Shown: positions 12,131-23,178 of the stretch, piece by piece
Layout: each line of letters begins with the position of its first letter
Numbering within the stretch: the first letter of the stretch is position 1
Assembly (NCBI RefSeq): GCF_002288925.2
Contig: NW_022098043.1
Coordinates: 10,427,489-10,491,488 of the forward strand
Length of the DNA: 64,000 bases
Origin: Delphinapterus leucas
Taxonomy: Eukaryota; Chordata; Mammalia; Artiodactyla; Monodontidae
Reading direction: 5' to 3'
Program-made: the position numbers and the translations under genes
The notes under the pieces: generated by a model
Database searches by the model: none
What the model saw: only the letters and a program-made list of their open reading frames with translations
Told to the model about the DNA's origin: nothing

Positions 12131-12458
12131 TTGTTATGGGCTGAATGTGGGTCCCAACCACCAATGTGATGATATTTGGAAGTGGGGCCTGTGGGAGGTG
12201 ATTAGGTCATGAGGGTGAAGCCCTCATGAATGGGATTAGTGCCCTTATAATAAGTGGAAGAGACACCAGAGCATCTTCTCTCCATCACATGATGATACAG
12301 CAAGAAAGCAGCCTGCAAGCCAGGAAAAGAGCTCTTACCAGACACTGAATCATCCAGCACCTTGATCTGGGACTTCCCAGCCTCCAGGACTGAGAAAGAA
12401 ATTGTTAAAGTCACCCAATGATGGTCTTTTGTTACAGCAGCCCAAGCTGATTAAGACA
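12131..12458 (+). mobile_element. MaLR solitary LTR (MLT1-like)
   Basis: 'gttatgggctgaatgtgggt', 'tggggcctgtgggaggtgat', 'catgaatgggattagtgccc', 'accttgatctgggacttccc' and the end 'agcccaagctgattaagaca' give a nearly complete old MLT1-type LTR. It contains no coding sequence. Confidence 0.8.
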
Positions 12459-12540
12459 TAGGGGATGAAACCTAAAAGAAACAACCAGCTTTGAGTTCCA
12501 AATTAGATATTTTTGTGTCCATAGCAAGACTATCTTCTTG

Positions 12541-12748
12541 GGCTTCCCTGGTGGCGCAGTGGTTGAGAGTCTGCCTGCCGATGTAGGGGACACCGGTTCA
12601 TGCCCCGGTCTGGGAAGATCCCACATGCCACGGAGCGGCTGGGCCCGTGAGCCATGGCCACTGAGCCTGCACGTCCAGAGCCTGTGCTCTGCAATGGGAG
12701 AGGCCACAACAGTGAGAGGCCTGTGTACCGCAAAAAAAAACAAAAACA
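12541..12748 (+). mobile_element. CHR-type SINE (young, short form)
   Basis: Full-length ggcttccctggtggcgcagt element with an A-rich tail. A perfect 15-bp duplication, AAGACTATCTTCTTG, sits at 12526-12540 and 12749-12763. Confidence 0.95.
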
Positions 12749-13989
12749 AAGACTATCTTCTTGAAAACCTGGCTTTGTTGGGGAAGAAAACATTTAAAAA
12801 TTATAAAAGCCACAGCCAGCTCTCCTGGGCACTCACTACAGCAGTCCATGCTCTACTGGGGGCACAGGGGTTGCTCGGCCCGAGGCCATCTCTCTGGCTG
12901 CAGTGAAGCAGGCTGGAGGGCTGGATGAATGGCTCTGGGAGCAGCCTCGGCCAGGGACCCTACTGACAAGAGGTGGGGATATATGCCCAGTGTCCTCGCC
13001 CCGAAGCTGGGGAATTCTGAGGCTCTGCATGTCTCCCGAGCTCCCCAGCATGGGTCACCTGCTCAGTTAACACACACTGCTCTGGCTTCTGTCCCATCCC
13101 TGTCTCACGTCCCATCCCAGTGTCCCCAGTTTGAATCAAAATCCTTGTCTCAGGATCTGCTTCTGGGGGAACCCAGGCCAAGTCACTTCCTTTGATGAAG
13201 CAAGAGCAAAGCTCCACGTCTGAGCCCAGAGACCCCCACAGGCCACAGAGCAGCTCTTCCCAGGCCAGAAATCCCATTTTAATCAGCAAGTTGGAAATGG
13301 GGGAGACTGGAGGAGACAAGCCTGAGGATAGACACTATGTGGGCTCCCGGGGAGGGAAGCACACTCCCAGCCCACACCCTGGGCCTCACAAGTCCAGGAG
13401 AAAGTCAGGAAGATGAAGGGAGACAGAGCCGTGGGCAGGGATCTGTGTCCCTGTCATGCCCACCAGGGTGGGAGAGGGATGGGGACAGCAGGGAAGAGGA
13501 CGGTCTGGGCCAGCAGGTCTGCGATGGCCCAAGTGGTGAGTGTCCTTGTGTGCAGGGAAGGACAGCAGGAGGGAGAGAGCAGGCTGGGGCACCCATGGGT
13601 GGGTGGCGAGCAGCCTGCCATCAGCCTGAGATCCCCAATGAGCAGCTGCACAGAACCCCAGCTGGGAGACGGGCCCAGGTCACAGCTGCCTCCTGATGAG
13701 GGTCTCATCTGGAGGCTGTATCTGCTCATCGGGGGTAAAGAAAAGAGTGGTTTTCCCTCAGGCAAGGGCAAGGGGCTAAGGCACATGGTCTGATATGCTC
13801 TGGGCCCTCAGAGCTATGGCATCCACACCTGTCACTCCCTCCATCCCAACCACAGGGGCCCCAGGTTGCCTCAGCCTCAGAGCCTCACCCCGGACCCTGC
13901 TCCCCGGGCTCTTCGCCCAGACCAATCAGTTCTTCGCCTCCTATTCGACCTTGAACCCCCTTCCATCAGGCCATTCCCCACCACTCTGC

Positions 13990-15262
13990 CCGAATTCTTC
14001 TTGTCAAGGTCACCAATGGCCTCCACGTGGCTAAACTGAAGGTCAGTTCTCAGGCCTTGTCTTACCCTCTCCACAGCATTGGACGTGGAAGATCGTTCCC
14101 TCTTCCTTCCAACCCGCTCACGTGGCTTCCAGGACGTCTCGCCTTCTTGGTTTTCCCCTTGGTCTGGGCCGGGCCTTCTCAGGCTCCCTGGGTGTTGCGT
14201 TCATCTCCCAGACCTCCCAACACCCGCCTTCCCTGTGCTGTTCTCACGTCTCCTCCATCTCCTCTGCTCCCCTGAGATACAGCCAGGCTCACACCTGCCT
14301 CTAGCCTGGACCTCTCCCTGGACAGCTCCAAACGCACAGAGCCACTGCACCCCCTGCTTCTCCACTCCGATGTCCAATGGCAACTCAACGGTAACAAGCC
14401 CCAAACCCAACTCCTGGTCTCCCCCTAGAAAACCAGCCATTCCGCAGCTATCTCCAACCCCTGCCCCCACCTCAGTAAATGGCAGCTGCGTCCTTCCAGT
14501 TGCTCGGGCCAGACACCTTGGGGTCATCCCTCACTCCCCTTTCCCTCCCAGCCTACCCATCAGCTAACACTGTGGACTCCAGCATCAGAACCCATCCACA
14601 ATGACTGGCGCCCTTCACCTCCACCACGCCCACGGTGGTCCCGGCCTCCAGCATCTTGCACCTGGATTACAACAGGTGGTCTCCTGACCTCCGCACTTCT
14701 ACACCTGCCCCCATGCAGTCTCCTCATCTTAGCAGCCAAGAGTGATTGTTAGAAAGCCAGAGACAGATGGCATCATTCCTCGGCTTGAAACCCTCCGATG
14801 ACCCCCCCATGTCACCAAGGAAAAGGCAAGGTCCCTCCACAAACTGACCTAGTAATGCAGGACCAGCTCCTACGGCCCCCCTCCCTCCGTTCCAGCTGCC
14901 CTCCTGCCTCGGCGCTTTGCGCTTGCTGTTCCCTCCACCCGAAATGTTCTAGGGCCTCATGTCTGCTCCTCCTTCTGCTCTTTGCTCAAACGTCACATCG
15001 TCAGTGAGGCTTCCCCAGCCACCCGGTTTAACATCAGAGCCCCCTCTCTAGTACTTTCTAACCCCCTTCTCTGTGTCATTCCTTTCCAGAGCACAGACGC
15101 CATCTGACACATTTTACTTATTTATCTTCTGTTCCCTCTGCAACCCCCGTAGAATGGGGGGCAGGTGCGTACCGGGTGTCTGGTTCACCAGTCTACCCAG
15201 TGCCCATCTGGATCTGGGTCCTGGCACATAGTAGACTTTCAATAAACCCTGAATGAATGGTA
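13990..15262 (+). mobile_element. Long L2 LINE fragment including reverse transcriptase remnant
   Basis: Decayed L2. 'gtcaccaatggcctccacgt' and 'tctccacagcattggac' correspond to the L2 reverse transcriptase region. It continues through 'aaatggcagctgcgtccttc' and 'gcgctttgcgcttgctgttc' to the 3' end 'cctggcacatagtag...caataaaccctgaatgaatgg'. No long frame survives. Confidence 0.75.
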
Positions 15263-15274
15263 CCCAGCTCCCAT

Positions 15275-15385
15275 GGCAGGAACTGTTTACCATCCCCTCC
15301 CTGAGACACAGAGAGGTTAAGGTGCTTGCCTGATGTCACACAGCTAGTAAGTGGGTAAAGCACAGTTGGAACTCTGTCTCCCAAG
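15275..15385 (+). mobile_element. MIR right arm
   Basis: 'gagaggttaaggtgcttgcc tgatgtcacacagctagtaa'. Confidence 0.75.
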
Positions 15386-15399
15386 TTTTGCTCTTGGGA

Positions 15400-15635
15400 G
15401 CAGAGTCACCTGGTGGCTAAGAGTCTGGCTCTGGCGGCAGACAGACCTACCTCAGTCTTGGCCTTGACATTTTTCAGGATGCTTAACTTCAGGATGCTGC
15501 TTAACTTCCCTGAGCCTCAGATCCCTTACCTGCAAAATGAGGCAAACAGAGCAGCTACTCAGGGCTCGGCTATGAGGATGAAATGGGCTGGCGCACCCAG
15601 AGCGCTTGTGGTTATTATTACTCTGATGAATATCT
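15400..15635 (-). mobile_element. MIR
   Basis: Reverse MIR 'tggtggctaagagtctggct' to 'gttattattactctgatgaa'. It contains a small internal duplication of 'cttaacttcaggatgct'. Confidence 0.7.
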
Positions 15636-16039
15636 AAAGTGAGGGCCTCTCCTCTCCTATGCGAGGCACATCCTCCACTCGACTCGGGAGCTGTTTCCGA
15701 CGCCCCCCGATCCTCCCTCACTCTGTTGTCAGAGACTCGAGAGAGGAACTGTTGACTGATATGATAATTTCACTACAGTAGCAGAGTCATTCAATTGCTC
15801 AGTGACAGATTTCACGGGCCCCATCACATCTCCCGGGTCCTCTTCAGCTGAGCGATCTGCAGGGCTAGGATCTAACAGACCCGCAAAGCTCTCAGACACT
15901 AACTCCTGCACAAAAGGGGGGGACTTCTTAATATGAACAGCCTGCCTCAAATCGTTTGGAACAAGGCAGGCTACGACGACATAAGCAATCATCACAGAGC
16001 CGCTGCTGGAGGACCGTTCTGGTGCTTTCCATGGACCTG

Positions 16040-16200
16040 TTAACACTCGTCCTCGGTAATTCTTCAAGGCATCATCGTCCCCATGTTAGAGGCGAGGAAA
16101 CCGAGGCCTGGAGGTGAAGGGAGGCCCTGGAAGACACACGGCAGGGCTGTGGCAGAGCTGGACGTGAATGCAGGCCTGCCGGATCCTGGACTCCAGGCTT
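16040..16200 (+). mobile_element. MIR
   Basis: 'cgtccccatgttagaggcga ggaaaccgaggcc' and the following right arm. Confidence 0.55.
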
Positions 16201-16332
16201 GGCTTGTCTGTCGTCCCAAGCGGCCTCTACCTATCAGTCACTGTCCCAGGAGAAGCCCCGCCCAGCTCCCCCGGGGAGCCCCACCCAGGCAGTGCACTCA
16301 GTAATTAACTTGAGCAATGAAAATGAAGACAT

Positions 16333-16339
<7 letters not shown>

Positions 16340-16363
<24 letters not shown>

Positions 16364-16555
16364 GCGGTACGCGGGCCTCTCACTGTTGTGGCCTCTCCCG
16401 TTGCGGAGCACGGGCTCCGGACGCGCAGGCTCAGCGGCCATGGCTCACGGGCCCAGCCGCTCCGCGGCATGTGGGATCTTCCCGGACCGGGGCACGAACC
16501 CGCGTCCCCTGCATTGGCAGGCGGACTCTCAACCACTGCGCCACCAGGGAAGCCC
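16340..16555 (-). mobile_element. CHR-type SINE, cut by the 4-kb duplication
   Basis: Inverted young SINE with a long poly-T (to 16362) and a target-site duplication AAGACAYGTTCTTT (16326-16339 and 16556-16569). The left breakpoint of the 4066-bp duplication falls inside it at 16454. Confidence 0.93.
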
Positions 16556-16719
16556 AAGACACGTTCTTTATCCCATTTGTACTTAGAAAGGACCCTCCTC
16601 TCCCATTGGAGGTAACAAGCCTCCCTTTGATACAAAATGGGAAACTGAGGCCCAGAGAAGATGGGTTCATCTGGAGTGGATGTAGTTGGCCAGTGTCCAG
16701 GGCCAGGGTTCCTCCAGAC

Positions 16720-16990
16720 ACAGCTTCCCCCTCCTCCTCCTGGGCAACCATGCTAGAACACTCACCCGCACCCCACCCCCCGCCAGGAATAAGCCAACCT
16801 GTGCACAGGCTTTACCCTCCACAAGGCCTTTCCCTTTCCCTGCAGCACCCTTGACCTCCCCCAGCCCTCGCCCACTGGCTCATGCCTGCCCTACCCGCTA
16901 AGCATGTACTTCCTGAGGACAAGGGACAGAGCTGGCTGTGGCCTTGCTCACCTCCGTGGCCCCAGCAACTAGCATGGTGCCTTAGTCCAG
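16720..16990 (+). mobile_element. L2-like fragment
   Basis: 'ctttccctttccctgcagca' then 'cttcctgaggacaagggaca ... caactagcatggtgcctta', a decayed L2 3' region. Duplicated at 20786-21056. Confidence 0.5.
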
Positions 16991-17722
16991 CGGGGCTCAA
17001 GGGGCGTGTGAAAAGAGCGAACAAGGAAGTGACTCCTCCAGTGCACGAGGTCCCATCAGGTAGTCGGAACACGGCTGAAATGTCCCCTCCTTGGCGGCTC
17101 TTCCCCTGGGTTCACGGAGCTTCCCATGGAATCGCATCGAGCCGTGAGGCCGGGTCTCATTTCGAGGTTTGCCTCCCGCCTCGGCTTCCCTCCTCCCTGT
17201 ATCCCAGTGTGGCCACTGTTACGTGTGGAAGGGAGGACAGGTGGGTGGGTGGGTGGTGGGCAAACAGACACGCCGACAGATGACAGAGAGGTGGATGGAT
17301 GGGGGGGAACACTTCCCTTCTGGGTGGTGGGTTTGGGTTTTGGTGTTTTTTCTATAGGCAGCTCCAGAAACTTAAGGATGGAGATTGAGCCAGGTCCCCA
17401 CCTGCCAATCCCACCCCACAGCCTAGGCTCTGCTCCCAGCCCCTGGAACTCACCCCATCCTCCCTCAGACCCAGGGACCTCAGCCCCCTCCCTCGTGGCT
17501 CTGTTGCCCTTACCAACAGCCCCAGACCCTCACCCTCCACACAGTGAAGCCCTTCAGTTTCTTTTCCTCCCAGGTTTGCCAGATGGATGCCAAGGCCTGT
17601 GCCTCCACACCATTCCAGAGCTGGGGCCCAGCCTTCTCTTCCAAAAACTTTCAGAAAAGAAACTCCCAAGAGCCCCTGCCCGAGCAGAAGGGAACTCTCT
17701 GGGGTGATGGAAACAGTTGTAC

Positions 17723-17888
17723 CTGTGCTGTTCAATGCGGTTGGCACTCACCACCTGGGCACCTTGAGCCACACTAGAAATGTGGCTAATGGGACCGAAC
17801 AATTGAATCTGTGATTTTATTTCATTTTAATTAATTAAAAAATTAAACAGCTACATGTGACCAACGGCGACTGCACCGGACAGCACAG
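17723..17888 (+). mobile_element. MITE-like DNA transposon fossil (copy A)
   Basis: 166 bp bounded by 11-bp inverted ends CTGTGCTGTTC / GGACAGCACAG, with 'gaaatgtggctaatgggac' and an A/T-rich centre. Duplicated at 21789-21954. A relative in the same orientation lies at 26458-26583. Confidence 0.65.
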
Positions 17889-18033
17889 TTCTAGGGCCTG
17901 TTCTCGCGGTGCCTGGCCTGGGTCCTTCCTGCTGGTTCCAGAACAACCCCTATCCAGTGACAGCTGCTCTGTCTCTTCGCCCATCACATCTCGAAACAAC
18001 AAAACAAAACAAAAAAACAACCCTCAATCCAAG

Positions 18034-18573
18034 TACTGATGTTATTCTTGCCTTTTATTCCAGCATCTCCCAGAGCTCCAATATGTACAGACTTTATACA
18101 CATATAATATACACCATATATACGTATTTATATATATTCACACACCAGCCCACACACTCTCATACACTCACACACACGCACCCTTCCAGGAAGGGTGCGT
18201 GGCCGCCCCTGAGCCCCGCTCGGGCCTGGACAAGAGGCACTGGGCTTGCCAGGCAATTGTGAGGTTTTGTGTTTTTTGCTTTTAAAAAGAAGGCCATCTT
18301 CTCCAGAGGTGTCCTCCCTCTCCCCAAACCCAAACCACTCCCCTAAACACTCTGAATTTTTTCTTTTTTTTCTTAAAAAGGAAGAGGTTTTCCTCTGCCC
18401 TGCTCAGGTAGTTACCAGAGCTCCAGGCCCGTCCGCATGGCGCCATGCAGGTCCCTGGAAGGCATTGCCACCCAGTGCTCCCTGGGGACCCTGGACCGCT
18501 GGGAGGGTCCATAGCAGGCCGAGAGCCTGGCTTGGCTGCGGCCAGGCCTGTAGCTGCGCGGCCTGGGTGGGGG
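18034..18573 (-). other. Duplicate 3'UTR, copy A
   Basis: Counterpart of the copy B 3'UTR at an offset of 4066 bp, including the UA-rich stretch, the UGUACAUA site and AATAAA. It is used only if terminal exon copy A is transcribed. Confidence 0.6.
18054..18059 (-). promoter_or_regulatory. Poly-A signal AATAAA, copy A
   Basis: Duplicate of the copy B signal with the same T/GT-rich downstream context. Confidence 0.6.
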
Positions 18574-19112
18574 CTATAGCGTCAAGGGCACCTGCCAGAT
18601 GAGGAGGGCGCTGTCCGTCTCCCCACACAGGGCTGGTTTCCCACTGCCGCCCGGGGCGCCGCCGAAGTTGCGGTAGCCCTGCCCTCCGGAGATGATAGCC
18701 ACCGAGCAGATCTCCTTGCGGTGGGCGTCACGGGCACAGGGCCGGCTGCGCACCCAGACGTCGGGGTCATCAGCCATCTCGTAGATGGAGCCGTCCTCCT
18801 CACTGTGCTCCAGGGCTGAGCCGTCCATGGGCTCCGGCTCCCGCACAGAGAGCAGCGGGCCCGGGAGGTGGGCGGTAGAACGCAGGCGGTACTGCAAAAG
18901 GATGCCCTTCTTGCGGGTCAGCTCTCGGCCCACGTGGCTCGCAGGCACGGGTGCTGGCTCATGAGCCTGACTGTCTGGCTTGTCCTCCTCGGCTTGTGGC
19001 CCCTCGGCCTCCTCCTGGTCACTCCGCAGGATATCGGGGGCCAAGATGCTGGAGGCCATGGCCAAAAAGGCCACAGGTCCACAGTGACCGTTGAGCGAGA
19101 CCATGCCTTTCC
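18574..19112 (-). CDS. ARHGEF10L: ARHGEF10L terminal exon, duplicate copy A
   Basis: Second copy of the terminal exon, offset by exactly 4066 bp from copy B, with the same acceptor, reading frame, stop codon and 3'UTR. No difference from copy B is apparent. It lies 3' of copy B in the direction of transcription, and the penultimate exon in its own unit is truncated. It could therefore be used only by read-through past the copy B poly-A site and skipping of copy B, which would give the same protein. It is either a redundant recent duplicate or a false assembly copy. Confidence 0.75.
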
Positions 19113-19339
19113 CTGCAGGAAGAGGGCAGAGAGAAGGGGCCCAAAGGCCCAGAGTTTTAAAGACCCAACAGGTCTCTTGGAGAATTTCTGGGTTTTGTTT
19201 TTGTTTGTTTTTTTTTTGGTTATTGCCATCTACGTTGTTATCTTCCCAGAAGGCCATGGGTCTGGGGGAGGGCTCTCAATGCTCCAGGGTTACTTTCTTT
19301 GGAGAACTGGAGCAGGGGAACACGAATGACTTTATAAAC

Positions 19340-19680
19340 CACATGGGGAACCTCGGTGTGAAAGCACCTGCAGCTCCCTGCCTGAGCCATCCTCACATCT
19401 CTGTGCTTTTGCCCAAGCCATTGCCTCTGCCTAGAGAGCCTTTCCCATCCACCTAACTCTACAGCTCAGCCTTGAAGCCCAGCTCAGCTCCTCCACAGGG
19501 CACCCTTCTTGCCTTCAGCCATGAAGAAATGATCACTTCTGTCTCCATGCCCTGCAGATTCCAGGACACCTGCCATCATAGCACCTGCTACCCTGACTAC
19601 AAGCTGCCCCTACCAGACTCTCAGCATTTGGGGGCAGGGTCTCTGCCCAATGCATCCCTGCAACCCCAGGACCAAATTGA
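19340..19680 (+). mobile_element. L2-like fragment (copy A)
   Basis: 'gctttt gcccaagccattgc', 'agccttgaagcccagctcagc' and 'tggggg cagggtctctgccc' resemble the L2 3' region. Its duplicate is at 23406-23746. Confidence 0.5.
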
Positions 19681-20348
19681 CCTATGTGATAAAATCATGA
19701 AAATGGGAAATCTTACAATTTAGGAAGAGAGTCTTCTTTGGCAGAGAGGTTTGAGCTCCACCTGGGGCTGGTCTCCCTCAGGACTTCTCCCTCCCACTGC
19801 ACTCAGCCCCGCCCTCCGGCAGCAGCTGAAAGAGGCCACTTCGTCATCACCCTCAGGACAGAGGCAGAGAGGGGCCCAGAGCTCTGGGGTCTTCCCTGAT
19901 CCTGGACCCCAGTGCCACAGTCAGGGCAGCCCTCCCTCTAATCCATGCAAACACAGCTGCACATGGATCCCCAGCCCCAGGAGCCCTCAGGTATTTCTAC
20001 CACTGGAGCCTGGACACTTTGAAGCTGCTGTGGGGAGGGGGCAGAAGGGGCCCCACAGATCCTCTACCATTAGTCAGTTGTCTCAGCCAATCCCCAGACC
20101 ATCTGGCCAATATGCCTACTGTGTCCATTGCTAGGTTAGGTAATTGAGACTCAGAAAGAAGACTCAGAAGGAGACTGCAAGGCCAAGGTGATTTAATTCC
20201 ACTGAGCCACAGTGCCACCTGCGATGACAGAGGACGTTAGAGAATGGACCCCCACCCCCATATCAGAAGAGAGCGCAAACACCTGGGCACAAGATCCACC
20301 CTTCCCTGGCCGTAGGTAGCTGACTCCCCGGGCCCTGCAGGACTGGCT

Positions 20349-20520
20349 CCCAGAGCCTCACCTGTGATCTTAGGGATGCCTTCCAGCCGAGGCACAGGCA
20401 GCAGGACAATGACACCCTGGTCAGTGCCCACCCAGAGCCTCACCTGTGATCTTAGGGATGCCTTCCAGCCGAGGCACAGGCAGCAGGACAATGACACCCT
20501 GGTCAGTGCCCACCCAGAGC
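20349..20520. repeat. 82-bp tandem duplication (copy A)
   Basis: Same 82-bp doublet as in copy B (offset 4066), ending at the junction of the large duplication. Its presence in both copies means it came first, or that one event made both. Confidence 0.95.
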
Positions 20521-20522
20521 AG
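20444..20522 (-). pseudogene. Truncated copy of ARHGEF10L penultimate exon
   Basis: The 3' 79 nt of the 123-nt penultimate exon (encoding roughly [15 protein letters not shown] onward) with its GTGAGG donor. The exon is cut at the junction of the two 4066-bp units and runs directly into a half SINE at 20523 and above. The acceptor and the first 44 nt are missing, so it cannot be spliced in as an internal exon. The 82-bp repeat adds another donor-bearing fragment at 20362-20438. Confidence 0.8.
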
Positions 20523-20621
20523 CCGCTCCGCGGCATGTGGGATCTTCCCGGACCGGGGCACGAACCCGCGTCCCCTGCATTGGCAGGCGGACTCTCAACC
20601 ACTGCGCCACCAGGGAAGCCC
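20520..20621 (-). mobile_element. Half CHR SINE at duplication junction
   Basis: Head half of the same SINE, copied by the duplication and fused to ARHGEF10L exon sequence at its left end. It lacks the poly-T and the left target-site duplication, so it did not arise by insertion. Confidence 0.93.
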
Positions 20622-21788
20622 AAGACACGTTCTTTATCCCATTTGTACTTAGAAAGGACCCTCCTCTCCCATTGGAGGTAACAAGCCTCCCTTTGATACA
20701 AAATGGGAAACTGAGGCCCAGAGAAGATGGGTTCATCTGGAGTGGATGTAGTTGGCCAGTGTCCAGGGCCAGGGTTCCTCCAGACACAGCTTCCCCCTCC
20801 TCCTCCTGGGCAACCATGCTAGAACACTCACCCGCACCCCACCCCCCGCCAGGAATAAGCCAACCTGTGCACAGGCTTTACCCTCCACAAGGCCTTTCCC
20901 TTTCCCTGCAGCACCCTTGACCTCCCCCAGCCCTCGCCCACTGGCTCATGCCTGCCCTACCCGCTAAGCATGTACTTCCTGAGGACAAGGGACAGAGCTG
21001 GCTGTGGCCTTGCTCACCTCCGTGGCCCCAGCAACTAGCATGGTGCCTTAGTCCAGCGGGGCTCAAGGGGCGTGTGAAAAGAGCGAACAAGGAAGTGACT
21101 CCTCCAGTGCACGAGGTCCCATCAGGTAGTCGGAACACGGCTGAAATGTCCCCTCCTTGGCGGCTCTTCCCCTGGGTTCACGGAGCTTCCCATGGAATCG
21201 CATCGAGCCGTGAGGCCGGGTCTCATTTCGAGGTTTGCCTCCCGCCTCGGCTTCCCTCCTCCCTGTATCCCAGTGTGGCCACTGTTACGTGTGGAAGGGA
21301 GGACAGGTGGGTGGGTGGGTGGTGGGCAAACAGACACGCCGACAGATGACAGAGAGGTGGATGGATGGGGGGGAACACTTCCCTTCTGGGTGGTGGGTTT
21401 GGGTTTTGGTGTTTTTTCTATAGGCAGCTCCAGAAACTTAAGGATGGAGATTGAGCCAGGTCCCCACCTGCCAATCCCACCCCACAGCCTAGGCTCTGCT
21501 CCCAGCCCCTGGAACTCACCCCATCCTCCCTCAGACCCAGGGACCTCAGCCCCCTCCCTCGTGGCTCTGTTGCCCTTACCAACAGCCCCAGACCCTCACC
21601 CTCCACACAGTGAAGCCCTTCAGTTTCTTTTCCTCCCAGGTTTGCCAGATGGATGCCAAGGCCTGTGCCTCCACACCATTCCAGAGCTGGGGCCCAGCCT
21701 TCTCTTCCAAAAACTTTCAGAAAAGAAACTCCCAAGAGCCCCTGCCCGAGCAGAAGGGAACTCTCTGGGGTGATGGAAACAGTTGTAC

Positions 21789-21954
21789 CTGTGCTGTTCA
21801 ATGCGGTTGGCACTCACCACCTGGGCACCTTGAGCCACACTAGAAATGTGGCTAATGGGACCGAACAATTGAATCTGTGATTTTATTTCATTTTAATTAA
21901 TTAAAAAATTAAACAGCTACATGTGACCAACGGCGACTGCACCGGACAGCACAG
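21789..21954 (+). mobile_element. MITE-like DNA transposon fossil (copy B)
   Basis: Duplicate of 17723-17888 made by the 4066-bp duplication, not a separate insertion. Confidence 0.65.
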
Positions 21955-22099
21955 TTCTAGGGCCTGTTCTCGCGGTGCCTGGCCTGGGTCCTTCCTGCTG
22001 GTTCCAGAACAACCCCTATCCAGTGACAGCTGCTCTGTCTCTTCGCCCATCACATCTCGAAACAACAAAACAAAACAAAAAAACAACCCTCAATCCAAG

Positions 22100-22639
22100 T
22101 ACTGATGTTATTCTTGCCTTTTATTCCAGCATCTCCCAGAGCTCCAATATGTACAGACTTTATACACATATAATATACACCATATATACGTATTTATATA
22201 TATTCACACACCAGCCCACACACTCTCATACACTCACACACACGCACCCTTCCAGGAAGGGTGCGTGGCCGCCCCTGAGCCCCGCTCGGGCCTGGACAAG
22301 AGGCACTGGGCTTGCCAGGCAATTGTGAGGTTTTGTGTTTTTTGCTTTTAAAAAGAAGGCCATCTTCTCCAGAGGTGTCCTCCCTCTCCCCAAACCCAAA
22401 CCACTCCCCTAAACACTCTGAATTTTTTCTTTTTTTTCTTAAAAAGGAAGAGGTTTTCCTCTGCCCTGCTCAGGTAGTTACCAGAGCTCCAGGCCCGTCC
22501 GCATGGCGCCATGCAGGTCCCTGGAAGGCATTGCCACCCAGTGCTCCCTGGGGACCCTGGACCGCTGGGAGGGTCCATAGCAGGCCGAGAGCCTGGCTTG
22601 GCTGCGGCCAGGCCTGTAGCTGCGCGGCCTGGGTGGGGG
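22100..22639 (-). other. ARHGEF10L: ARHGEF10L 3'UTR, copy B
   Basis: Roughly 530 nt between the TAG stop and the poly-A site; the exact 3' end is inferred. On the transcript it contains a UG-rich and then a UA-rich stretch (22147-22245) and one Pumilio-type UGUACAUA (22148-22155), about 22 nt before AATAAA. A U/GU-rich tract follows the signal at 22042-22090, as expected for a downstream cleavage element. Confidence 0.7.
22120..22125 (-). promoter_or_regulatory. ARHGEF10L: Poly-A signal AATAAA, copy B
   Basis: AATAAA on the minus strand (TTTATT on plus), about 515 nt after the stop. It is followed within about 30-75 nt by a GTTG and poly-T/GT tract typical of a downstream element. Confidence 0.75.
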
Positions 22640-23178
22640 CTATAGCGTCAAGGGCACCTGCCAGATGAGGAGGGCGCTGTCCGTCTCCCCACACAGGGCT
22701 GGTTTCCCACTGCCGCCCGGGGCGCCGCCGAAGTTGCGGTAGCCCTGCCCTCCGGAGATGATAGCCACCGAGCAGATCTCCTTGCGGTGGGCGTCACGGG
22801 CACAGGGCCGGCTGCGCACCCAGACGTCGGGGTCATCAGCCATCTCGTAGATGGAGCCGTCCTCCTCACTGTGCTCCAGGGCTGAGCCGTCCATGGGCTC
22901 CGGCTCCCGCACAGAGAGCAGCGGGCCCGGGAGGTGGGCGGTAGAACGCAGGCGGTACTGCAAAAGGATGCCCTTCTTGCGGGTCAGCTCTCGGCCCACG
23001 TGGCTCGCAGGCACGGGTGCTGGCTCATGAGCCTGACTGTCTGGCTTGTCCTCCTCGGCTTGTGGCCCCTCGGCCTCCTCCTGGTCACTCCGCAGGATAT
23101 CGGGGGCCAAGATGCTGGAGGCCATGGCCAAAAAGGCCACAGGTCCACAGTGACCGTTGAGCGAGACCATGCCTTTCC
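22640..23178 (-). CDS. ARHGEF10L: ARHGEF10L terminal coding exon, copy B (first met in transcription)
   Basis: Coding part of the last exon: 2 nt + 178 codons + TAG. It follows a CTTCCTGCAG acceptor and continues [22 protein letters not shown]. Next come an acidic linker ([22 protein letters not shown]), [40 protein letters not shown], the conserved block [20 protein letters not shown] and the end [10 protein letters not shown]. The C-terminus LIWQVPL closes the propeller with a final strand. It is the nearest terminal exon to the complete penultimate exon and has its own poly-A signal, so it is the likely functional one. An identical coding exon lies 4066 bp further along. Confidence 0.93.

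Larger units (their letters stand above)
1..16453. other. Intergenic 3' flank of ARHGEF10L, no gene recognised
   Basis: I find no convincing coding exon here on either strand. The stretch holds old MIR and L2 copies, an MLT1-like LTR, five CHR-type SINEs (the last crosses the duplication breakpoint), a (TG)n array, a degenerate minisatellite, an octamer-motif cluster and two AT-rich unique blocks. The reading frames present are short and read through repeats. Confidence 0.7.
16454..20519. repeat. 4066-bp tandem duplication, copy A
   Basis: Head-to-tail duplicate of 20520-24585. It begins inside a CHR SINE (16340-16555) and ends inside the ARHGEF10L penultimate exon. The breakpoints share only CAG (16454-16456, 20520-20522, 24586-24588). 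No mismatch was noticed between the copies by eye, although I did not compare every base. Confidence 0.95.

Noticed and set aside
13990..15262. Coding exons suggested by dense open frames
   Set aside because: The order of motifs matches an L2 LINE, and the frames are broken.
17126..17707. 193-codon plus-strand frame repeated at 21192-21773
   Set aside because: Proline/serine-rich, in GC-rich sequence downstream of the gene. The repetition is due to the 4-kb duplication, not to selection.
18868..19329. Plus-strand frame opposite the terminal exon (also 22934-23395)
   Set aside because: It is the antisense shadow of the ARHGEF10L terminal exon.
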